Origin: Aspidapion aeneum
Lineage: Eukaryota > Arthropoda > Insecta > Coleoptera > Brentidae
Assembly (NCBI GenBank): GCA_963576565.1
Contig: OY755047.1
Span: 23,939,171-24,003,170, forward strand
Direction of reading: 5' to 3'
Length of the DNA stretch: 64,000 bases
The position numbers and the translations under genes are program-made. The notes beneath the pieces were generated by a model that was not told the DNA's origin, did no database searches, and was given only the letters and a program-made list of their open reading frames with translations. Below are positions 21,977-31,554 of this stretch, piece by piece (positions within the stretch are counted from its first letter, which is position 1; each line of letters starts with the position of its first letter).

Positions 21977-24900
21977 CTTTTTTCTTCCAAGCAAATACAT
22001 AAGCTGAGCCCGTGTAAAAATGCCGTCTTTCACCAACCGGTAAACTCCTGGAATGGGCTTCTTCTTTCTTTGTTTAAGAGTTCTCTGTTTAAGGTCCCAC
22101 AATTTCTGTTTCAAAGCTGTAATATCACTAGTGAGTTGCTGCTTTTTTTCTTTTAACTCAGTCAGCTCAATATCGGTATCGCTGTCAGAATTATAATTTA
22201 CTTTAGCTTCTTCTGATTCATCTGATTGAACAAGATTTACTATAGCTTCTTCTGATTCGTCTGATTGAATATGATTTACTTTAACGTCTTCGGACTCGTC
22301 TGATTCAACACGAATTAAAATCTTTTTGAGAGGCTTCGCAGCCCCTTGTTTTTTATTTATAAACGGATTTTGTGACCAAGAGATAATTTTGAGTTTTGAC
22401 TCGTCATTCGGGTCTGATTTTGCAGAAAATTTGGGTAGTTTGAGGTGAGGAACTGCCTCACTGAATAAGCTAAAAAGTTATGATTAGTCAGAATCGCTGT
22501 TTAGGAAAATTACCCCAAGAATCATTCACATTGTTACGAGTTTTAATTTGTGATTATTGACGATGGGAAAATCAAACAGATCGATCAGTTTAATTATCTG
22601 GAACCCACAATAACGTTTAGTAAGAAAACCCGTTTTTCAACATGAGTTAAAATTTGTTCGACATGCCTCGCGGGTTGTTGTTATTTATTTGTATAAGGAT
22701 TGTGTTCTCATGAAATAATTTTGAGTTTTGACTCGTCATTTCGTTCCGATTATGCTGTTAAAAATTTGGGTAGTTTAAGGTAAGGTACTGCCCCACTGAT
22801 TAAGCTAAAAGGTTATGATAAATCAGAAACGCTGATAAGGAAAACTACCCCAAGAATACGAGATCATTCACATTGTTTCGCGTTTTAATTTGTGATTAAT
22901 GACGATGGGGAAATCAAACAAATAGATCAGTGTAATTATCTGGAACCAACAATAACCAGGAATGACCTAGGAAAAGAAGAAATCCTTACAGAAATCCAAA
23001 ACAGCAAAAAAGTGATTGGACGTATTAATAGCTTATAGTGAAATTGAAATCTGTCTAAAGAAACAGAGAAAAGACTACGTTCAACGCTCGTTAAATCTGT
23101 CTTTACATTTGGTAAGAAAACCCGTTTGTTCAACATGAGTTAAAATTTGTTCGACATGCCTCGCGGGTTGTTGTTATTTATTTGTATAAGGATTGTGTTC
23201 CCATGAAATAATTTTGAGTTTTGACTCGTCATTTGGTTCCGATTATGCTGTTAAAAATTTGGGTAGTTTGGGGTAAGGTACTGCCCCACTGAATAAGCTA
23301 AAGGGTTATGATAAATCAGAAACGCTGATATGGAAAACTACCCCAAGAATACGAGATCGTTCACATTGTTTCGCGTTTTAATTTGTGATTATTGACGATG
23401 GGGAAATCAAACAAATCGATCAGTTTAATTATCTGGAACCCACAATAACCAGTAATGACCTAGGAAAAGAAGAAATCCTTACAGGAATCCAAAACAGCAA
23501 AAAAGTGATTGGACGTATTATGAGCTTATAGTGAAATCGACATCTGTCTAAAGAAACAGAAAAAATACTACATTCAACTCTCCTTAAAGCTGTCTTTACA
23601 TTTGGTAAGAAAACCCGTTTGTTCAACATGAGTTAAAATTTGTTCGTCATGCCTCGCGGGTTGTTGTTATTTATTTGTATAAGGATTGTGTTCCCAGGAA
23701 ATAATTTTGAGTTTTGACTCGTCATTTGGTTCCAATTATGCTGTTAAAAATTTGGGTAGTTTGGGGTAAGGTACTGCCTCACTCACAATAAGCTAAAAAG
23801 TTATGATTAGTCAGAATCGCTGTTAAGGAAAATTACCCCAAGAATCATTAACATTGTTACGAGTTTTAATTTGTGATTATTGACGATGGGGAAATCAAAC
23901 AAATCGATTAGTTTAATTTTCTGAAACCCACAATAACCAGGAATGACCTAGGAAAAGAAGAAATTCAAAACAGCAAAAAAGTGATTGGATGTATTATGAG
24001 CTTATAGTGAAATCGACATCTGTCTAAACAAACAGAGAAAAGACTACTTTCAACTCTCGTTAAATCTGTCTTTACATTTGGTAAGAAAACACGTTTGTTC
24101 AACATGAGTTAAAATTTGTTCGACATGCCTCGCGGGTTGTTGTTATTTATTTGTATAAGGCTTGTGTTCCCATGAAATAATTTTGAGTTTTAACTCGTCA
24201 TTCGGATCCGATTATGCTGTTGAAAATTTGGGTAGTTTAAGGTAAGGTACTGAATAAGCTAAAAGGTTATGAAGTGAGAAACGCTGACAAGGAATATTAC
24301 TATAAGAATACGAGATCGCTTACATTATTTCGCTTTCTAAGTGGCGATGGGGAACTCGAACAAATAGATCATTTCAAATATTTGGGAGAAACAATAAAAA
24401 ATTATAACAGGAATCCAAAGTAGCAAAGAAAGTAACAGTACTCTTAATAGCTTATAGTTGGATCAACCTCGTATCTCTAAAGAAACAAAGAAAATACCTA
24501 CTATGTTGCTCCCCTTGAATCTGTCTGTTACGTTTGGAAAGAAAAACTGAATATGAATTCTCAATCGATCTGATGAAAATGTTTATTAACACTTCTTTGA
24601 ACCCTAAAGGGACAGAGAATCGTATTATTGCGATTTCCGGCGAAAGTTGACGTCGGAGAAAAAAGTGACATACAGAAAAGTCTTAGGTCATAAATATGTC
24701 TAAAACTTTTGCAAATGTAATTTTTTACATAACCTCAAAATGTTCAAGAAAAATTTTAAAAACCGTAATTTTTTTTATTTTTTATTCTTGCAAATATAAT
24801 GTCAGTTAAACAAAACTTGGTAAGAGTACTCTTTGGGTGCTAAATGTCTACAATATTTTACAAACAAAAAGACATTGTTTTTTCCACTCAAAAACACTTT

Positions 24901-27460
24901 TTTTTCAAATGAAATTTCTCCTTCAGAAAATCATCATATCTAGTTCTGCTGGTACTCAGTTTTTGGCACTGAGATATACTTTTTGGTAAAATAAAAAAAC
25001 ATAATAGTCGTCTTTTAAAAACATATGCGAAAAAGAAAAAGCCAAAAAAAAATTTCACAATATTTTGTTATTGTAGTTATTTTATAAATTTTAAAATATT
25101 TTTTAAAACTGACTATATTACTTAATTCTACCGCAAAAAAATGGCAGCTTTTGAAGTTGCATTAATAGGTATTATACTCACCATCTCTTGAAATTCGGAT
25201 TGAAGATCTCCTCCTTGTAGTTTCGAATGTAGTCGTTTAAATCGAAATGATCTGAGCAGACTCTTAAGATTTTACCAACCAATGAACTTCTGGTGTTCTT
25301 CAGACCACAAGCTTCCAACCACTTGTCGGCGATTTTTGCATCTTTCGGAAAGTTGTGAAACTTGAATGGCGCTTTCAAATGACTCTCGTAAGTGACAAAT
25401 TTGTTTGGACAGGTGGTTACTGCGCAGCAAAACTGACGAGTCCTACAAAAATATTTCTTAAGGACCCATCCTCTCTAATTAGGTCCTCCGTTTCAAATTC
25501 GGCTCATCTTCCCTAATAGGAGCCACCGACTCTAATAGAGCCCACCGTCCCTAATAAGGCCTACGGTCCTTAATATAGCCCACCGTCCGTAAAAAGGTCC
25601 ACTCTCCCTAATAGGGCCCACCGTCCCTAATAAAGTGTACCCCAAAGCCCTGTGTAGTGACTATTTCCACAAAAAATTGTGTTTAGTGTGTAAAAAATTG
25701 TTTTAAATAATTTTATCAAACAATATGCTGATATGTGATGTTGATCTTAATGTGGGGTTGTTCTTGTATGGTTTGGTTTTTAAATGATAAATTTAAACCC
25801 TTGATTTTAAGTTTTAACAGTTGTAGTAGTAGTAGTAGTACTAGCAGGGATACCATTTTTGGTCTAGTGACTAGGCACAGGGCGTGCCCTCTTCGCAAAC
25901 CCAGATTTGTCTATACACCATATACCAATATGATGCACATGCCCCTTAGGATGCAAGTTTTGTTTCTGTAACAGGACCTAATTTTGTTCGACACCCCTCT
26001 GTCAAGGACATGAATATTTATAGGAAGGGCGAAAAAATATCGAAACACAAAATATCGAAAAACAAAATATCGAATTAAAATATCGAAACTACAAAATATC
26101 GAAACTACAAAATATCGAAACAACAAAATATCGAAACAACAAAATATCGAAACAACAAAATATCGAAAATACAAAATATCGAAAACACAAAATATCAAAA
26201 AACAAAATATCGAAAATACAAAATATCGAAAATACAAAATATCGAAACAACAAAATATCGAAACAACAAAATACCGAAAATACAAAATATCGAATAACAA
26301 AGTATCGAAAATACAATATTTTGAAACAACAAAATATCGAAAATCAAAAACAGAAAATTTAGGAACTTTCACCTAACCTGACCCTGACCTAATCTAACGT
26401 AACCTAATCTGATATAACCACACGAATATAGATAGTTTCAAAAACCTAACCTAACGAAACCTAATAAAATCTCACCAAACCGAACCAAACCAAACTAAAC
26501 CAACAATTTAAAAAAAAAAAAAGCTCTCTTGAGTTCTTTCCCGGGATCCTAAAAGGTGTGAATTTGAACCGAACCGAACCGAACCGAACGGAACCGAACC
26601 GAATTAGCAGTGTTGTAGTTACGTTCGGTTTGGTTTGGTTCAGTTCGGTTCGGTTCGTATTCACACCCTCTAGGATCCCGGGAAAGAAGTCAGGAAAGTT
26701 TTTTTTTTAAATTGTTGGTTCTGTTTGCTTTGGTTGGGTTCAGTTCGGTTCGGTTCGCTTCGGCTAGATTTGATTAGGTTTTGTCAGGTTAGATTTTTGA
26801 AACTTTCTATTTTTATGAGGTTAGGTCAGATTAGGTTTAGTTAGATTAGGTTAGGTTACGTCAGGGTCGGTTCGGTTCGGTTCGGTTCGGTTCGGTTCAT
26901 GTTATGTTAAGGTTTTGAAATTTTCTATTTTTGATTTTCGATATTTGGTAATTTCAATATTTTGTATGTTCGATATTTTGTGATTCGATATTTTGTATTT
27001 TCGATATTTTGTATTTTTGATATTTTGTGATTCGATATTTTGTAGTTTCGATATTTTGTGGTTTCGATATTTTGTAGTTTCGATATTTTGTATGTTTTCA
27101 ATATTTTGTATTTTCGATATTTTGTGTTTTCGATATTTTGTGTTTCAATATTTTTTCGCCCTTCCATATTTATACTGCATAGCAAGTATACACAGTGGAC
27201 CCACGCTTTTACACCCCTTCCAAAAGCTGGTCCTGCTACATGTTCGACTTGCATCTATCTAACATTGCTATTGTCCCAGCAGAACTTGGTTTCTTTTTTA
27301 GGGGATGTAAGTTAACAGACAGTTTTTTAAGAAAGTATATTTCTGATATGATAGTGACTTACTCAAATGGATTTATATGATCTACAATTTTCTCAATGTA
27401 GTGCGGAACTGAAGTCAACAAATCCTTTACCAGGTCGTTGTCGTTAAGGTTCGCTGCCAT
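21977..27460 (-). CDS. THAP-domain protein, three 5' exons (3' end not found)
   Basis: Exons read 27460-27363, 25442-25182 and 22460-21977. Splice borders are A|GTAAGT to TTGTAG|G, ATG|GTGAGT to TATTCAG|T, and a final donor AAAAAG|GTATGA. The split codons GA|G and TG|T join in frame. The 281-residue part starts MAANLNDNDL, then has a THAP zinc finger: C39-X4-C44, the conserved FP at 64-65, W74, C95-X2-H98 and AVPHL at 122-126. THAP fingers bind DNA. Next come three acidic 13-residue repeats of the type (E/Q)SDESE(D/E), a coiled-coil-like KEKKQQL segment and a segment ending LLGRKK, reminiscent of the region after the coiled coil in P-element-like THAP proteins. The introns are swollen by repeats. 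The C-terminus is unknown. It lies head to head with CacyBP, 4.1 kb away. Confidence 0.72.
22621..24545. repeat. ~490-bp tandem array in THAP intron 2
   Basis: The marker TAAGAAAACCCGTTT recurs at 22621, 23113 and 23606, with variants at 24082 and about 24538, so the units are about 492, 493, 476 and 457 bases. A partial unit precedes them at about 22361-22620 and overlaps the true THAP exon 3 and its acceptor. Each unit carries a degenerate copy of that exon border (TTGAGTTTTGACTCGTCATT) and a reverse-transcriptase-like piece (QIDQFNYLEPTIT, then SKETEKRL) on the plus strand. Later units are more diverged. Confidence 0.85.
24546..25181. other. THAP intron 2, unique part
   Basis: AT-rich intronic DNA with several A and T runs. 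No repeat border or coding potential is recognised. Confidence 0.5.
25467..25640. repeat. ~21-bp minisatellite upstream of THAP exon 2
   Basis: About eight degenerate units of the type CCCACCGTCCCTAATAGGG follow one another. It lies just upstream, in gene sense, of the exon that encodes the zinc finger. A short TAG microsatellite lies at 25824-25840. Confidence 0.75.
26023..27165. mobile_element. Foldback element (FB-like) with tandem-repeat arms and 9-bp duplication
   Basis: The ends GGAAGGGCGAAAAAATAT and their complement are flanked by a perfect 9-bp duplication ATATTTATA (26014-26022 and 27166-27174). Each arm begins with a long run of a 16-bp unit, AAATATCGAAACTACA and variants: roughly 19 copies on the left (26033-26345), fewer on the right (26936-27150). 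Inside, degenerate AACCTAACC/GGTTC stretches and a palindromic core at 26508-26710 are also mirrored. Long inverted arms of tandem repeats with a 9-bp duplication are the hallmark of Drosophila FB elements, which are tied to the MuDR/Foldback group. No transposase is encoded. It sits in THAP intron 1. Confidence 0.9.
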
Positions 27461-27559
27461 TCCTGGTCCACATGTTTAACTATTTATTAGCAAGACAAAA
27501 AATAAAGAAATTTTGATTAATTTAGTAAACAAAAGAGAATTCCATTAAAATACTCAAAA

Positions 27560-27762
27560 CATGGGCGCACCCAGGGGGCGGCCTTGGAACCCCCCACGGC
27601 ACGAAATGAACCGAACCGAACCCCCCCCCCCCCCCCCCCTCAAGCACAAGATTTTTTTAGATAATTTTCACATATTTCATGAATACTCACAAAAAATAGA
27701 ACGAAATATGACATCATGAGGCGTCGCCCTCCCCACATGACATATTCGTGGGTGCGCCCATG
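27560..27762. mobile_element. Short C-rich MITE, copy 1
   Basis: A perfect 14-bp inverted end, CATGGGCGCACCCA, bounds about 200 bases. The interior has a long C run and the block ATTTTCACATATTTCATGAAT, which recurs in diverged form near 42857 and 59570. No clear target duplication. Confidence 0.7.
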
Positions 27763-28435
27763 CTTAAAAACACATTTTATTATTGTTGGTATCAACTCAA
27801 AAAAACTCACTGTTAATATCTTTTTACCCAGTTTTAAGCTTTGCTCACAGGTACTGCCACCCACTTTTATAAAGTTGTGTTAATATTACTTTGACTTGTC
27901 TAAAAGCCCAGAATTTTAGCTAACAAAAGGCAAATCATTCTAAAGAAATGTGTATATTAAATCATAATACTTTTTTAAAACCATGCATAAAACAATGCAC
28001 TGCTTCTTTGCATTCCATAAATGTGGAAAAAATAAGATGACATAAAAAAAAGTAGGTGAGTGTGCTTATTCATATGACAGTTGCCAACATTGGATACAAA
28101 ATTAGGAACATAAAGCATCTGAAATTTTTTTTAAATTATCAATTTTAAAAAAACTTCTTCATTTTTACATACATTACATTTTTAGTAGGTACTAATTTAC
28201 TAATAACAAATTAATCTACATATTTCACTTCTTCATCATTATAGGTATGTTTTAAAAATATTTTAATACATGTAGCATAAATTGATATTGTAATACATGG
28301 TTGGAAAGCTCTTAAAAAATGCTAAAAATATTGTATTTACAACTTTTTTGATGACATTATCAGTATGTATTGTATGTATTCGAAAGTGGTGGCAGGCCCT
28401 ACTGGACGTCCATGCACTGCAACCACATATGGATC

Positions 28436-28959
28436 CAGGGTTGCCAGATTTTTTAAATTAAAAAGCGGGACAAATTAAGTAAATGCGTAAACACAAAAAT
28501 TTTAAATAGATACTAAAAATTTACATCGATTCTAACATAAAGCTGGAGTGTTTTAAGAACTAGATGGTGTGTTTTATGTTTCCAAAAATACATTCAATAA
28601 ATTCATTTTAAAATTTTAAACTTCCATTGTCTTCATTATATTTTGATAAACAAAATGCCATGCATAATAAAATATATGATCTGTGATTTCGTTTGAAGTG
28701 ATTTGTGAATTTTATTTAAAATAAACAAATATGAACAAACACATAAGATAAGTATGTACAGATAAGAAATATCCGCCCTAAAGTAACTTTTTATATAACT
28801 AGATACAGACAGGTAAAAAAATATGACAGATATGAAAAAAAGCAGAAAAATCGGGACAATATGCATAAAAAACGGGACTTTAATGGAAATAAAAAACAGC
28901 GGAACCGACCAACAAAAAGCGGGACCATCCCGCCGTAGGCGGGACGTCTGGCAACCCTG
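28436..28959. mobile_element. hAT-type MITE with CAGGGTTGCCAGA ends
   Basis: A perfect 13-bp inverted end CAGGGTTGCCAGA is flanked by a perfect 8-bp duplication TATGGATC (28428-28435 and 28960-28967). No transposase. It lies between the THAP and CacyBP starts. Confidence 0.92.
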
Positions 28960-28967
28960 TATGGATC

Positions 28968-30136
28968 TATTGTGCCCACTTGCCTACATACTGAGTTTGA
29001 CTGAAGTGGCATATTTTTTTTCCACCCAGCACATAAAAAAAACTCTGCAGATTACAACAATAAATGATTTAGGTTTAACACTTTGGCTCAAAGATATACC
29101 ACTAAGGCCTCTGCATTATTAGCCATTTATCAGTGGACAAGCAGCATACATTAAGAAAAATCAAACTATTTATCTCCATTGGGGGTGGCAATATTAGAAA
29201 ATATTATAGCCTTAAATATTTTTACACTAAATTAACAGACTAAAAAATCTATGAATAAAATATGAAAAAATCAAGTTACACTTTTTCTTTTCAAATCAGA
29301 TTTGATTGAAGACTTTACAGATTTGAGAAGCATTTTATTTTTCTATTCTAGGAAAATCAGGACATTTGCTGTCCTAATAAGGGTGTTGTCAGGATGCACG
29401 ACATTTTGCTAAAAAGTTGGCAACCCTAAACTCAATGTTAATTTTTTGCTAAACTTTAAGTTGACTTAAAAATTCCAAATGTCACTCCCTTTCATGTCAA
29501 AGTAATGGTAATGGATATGTGTTAACTAAGACTAAAATAAGTATGAACAAGGACTTCCTAGTTGGTCGCACATACAAACAATTGAAATAACTTCATTAAT
29601 TTGGATTTCCATGGTCACAGGTTCACACTATCCTTATAAATTTATCAGCAAGCATTTATTTGGTCTATGAATACAGTACACTTGCAGCATCATAAAAGTG
29701 ATCCCCAATTATTTTTGTTGTAATACCTTGGTCTATTTTTACGATTTTTACAAACAAGGAAACCCATATTGTATTTTTTCAAACTGGAAATTGTTAAAGA
29801 TTATGTTATTTTCTATTCCATTCTGAAAAAAAAACACTTATATTGTATTTGTTTGAAACTGGAAATTGTTAAAGAATATGTCATTTTCTATTCCGTTCTA
29901 CCAAATAAATAAAAACATGCCAAAATATAATCTGGTAGTTAACCATGTAATTTCAAAAATTCTCTGTTTTTATGTTTTAAATTTTTACCTTCTTTTTGTT
30001 TTTACTTTTTTTTTGACAATGCTTAAACTTAAACTTTTTTAAAAGTATTGTAAAGTTGTGTAGCAAATAAAGAAATAATGATGATAATGTACCACTTTTA
30101 TGCCGATAGTGACTATAGTTAAACTGTTATACCAAC
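28968..30136. other. Intergenic DNA with a ~70-bp tandem duplication
   Basis: Mostly unassigned. At about 29757-29895 a block holding AAACTGGAAATTGTTAAAGA and TTTTCTATTCC is present twice in tandem. GTTGGCAACCCTAAAC near 29411 resembles the end of a hAT-type repeat. Confidence 0.5.
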
Positions 30137-30278
30137 CAGAGTTGAACAAAGCACTCCAAAAATGTGCTCTGACCACCAAGTCATTAGGAAAAGTAATTGC
30201 AAGCAGCAAACATAAAGCACTTGGCTAAGAAGAGTGGTTGCACCCTTATTTATTTTAAAGTGCTTGCAAGCTCTTTTA

Positions 30279-30739
30279 CGAGGGGTGAACAGCTAACCCA
30301 AAATGTGTACACTGATTGTGTAAATCCACAATCTTTTGCTAAGATTGTGTAAAGATTGTGAGGGATTGTGCTAAGATTGTAAGGCAGCGGTAGCGGGCGG
30401 GCTGACAGCTATAAAGGGCGCCCCTCAGAAATCTGACCAAAAAAAAAAAAAAGGTCATGTTAATTTAAAGTTAAGAGTAGGGCGCTTCGGCCACGCGCCA
30501 GTAACCTCAGGGTGGGGGGGGGGCCACGAACTCCCCACGCTATGCCACTGTCGTTAGAGACTGTGGTAAGATTGTGAGGGATTGTGAGGGACTGTGGTAA
30601 GATTGTGAGGCATTGTGAAGGACTGTGGTAAGATTGTAAAGGATTGTCACAGATTGTGGGTGATTGGGAGGGATTGTGTAAAGATTGTAAACAGATTGTG
30701 AAAATGTGTACACCAATTGTGAGAGCTGTTCACCCCTCG
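30279..30739. mobile_element. hAT-type MITE with GATTGTG minisatellite
   Basis: A 16-bp inverted end CGAGGGGTGAACAGCT is flanked by CTCTTTTA and CTCTATTA, an 8-bp duplication with one change. Both sides are filled with GATTGTGAGG/GATTGTGTAAA repeats. The middle (about 30383-30548) looks like another insertion with CAG..GG..TAGCG ends and long A and G runs, but its duplication is not convincing. Confidence 0.78.
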
Positions 30740-30778
30740 CTCTATTAAATGGTTTCAAGCTCTTGCAAGTCTGAATTA

Positions 30779-30921
30779 CACCCTGTTTCCACCAATGCAT
30801 GCCCACCCCAATTCAAAAAATGCATCATGTGAAGGCCCATGGATTTGCACCGGTTTTAAATGCAGTGTCACCTGATACGTTTTTTTAATCAGGGTGGGCA
30901 TGCATTGGTGAAAACCGGGTG
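30779..30921. mobile_element. Harbinger-type MITE
   Basis: Inverted ends of about 30 bases share CACCAATGCATGCCCACCC and are flanked by TTA on both sides (30776-30778, 30922-30924), the target duplication of PIF/Harbinger elements. Confidence 0.8.
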
Positions 30922-31554
30922 TTACCTTACTTTTTATTAACTAGTGCTTGAAATGGATTTACTGTGCACCAAGCACTATTAAACTTAAAGCACTTTTTTA
31001 AGCACTATTCTGTTCTTTATTGGCAATTACTGCCCAGCTCTGCAACCAACTATCTGAAATGTGAATCAAAATGTAAATACATAAGATGGATGGATAATAA
31101 CCAACCATGACCAAGTCTCCTCACTGCAAAGAGGGTCTGGATGACCCACAGATGAGGTTAAATAAGATTAGTAGGGTAACCGACACAGAATATTTTGGGA
31201 AGGTCCGCTTTGCAGAAATGTTATGGTAGCAGACAGCCGTTTATCGATTATATAAAATTATTTAAAAATTAAAAAGTTATCTTACCTCACAAATTTTATT
31301 TTTATAAACAAAACAATCCGCGTCCCTTTTCTTCTTTGTGAAGTAAAGTTAGTCACAAAACTGTGACCAAGAATTCCATAAATTGGCCAAATGGTACAAA
31401 TCAGCTGTTTATGACATAAGCAAGTCGATTTAACCTCAAAATACGCCCTGTCACAACAAAAAAAACAAAACACGTTTTGTTTTTAAAACGCTTTTGTTCT
31501 AGAAAAAAACAACGAATTTACAAAGTACAATTTTTTTCCAAATTTTAACTGAAA

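Larger units (their letters stand above)
30137..31042. mobile_element. hAT-type element with two nested insertions
   Basis: Ends CAGAGTTGAAC and the complement of GCCCAGCTCTG bound a region with AAAGCACTT subterminal repeats on both sides. The flanks ATACCAAC and CAACCAAC match at six of eight bases. The CAGAG(C/T)TG end is shared with the element at 16710-19269. Two MITEs lie inside. Confidence 0.6.

Noticed and set aside
22936..23629. Two near-identical 66-residue minus-strand frames starting MLNKRVFLPN
   Set aside because: They are antisense readings of the RT-like piece repeated in the ~490-bp array; no splice or domain support.
22345..24545. CRISPR-like array
   Set aside because: Units are ~490 bp and contiguous, without short repeats and unique spacers; the context is eukaryotic.
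25911..26372. Open frames of 75-153 residues rich in FDILYFRYFV
   Set aside because: Pure translation of the 16-bp repeat arm of the foldback element, and the same holds for the frames at 26925-27315.
26550..26900. Interstitial telomere
   Set aside because: Pentamers are too degenerate and lie inside mirrored transposon arms; not a true (TTAGG)n block.
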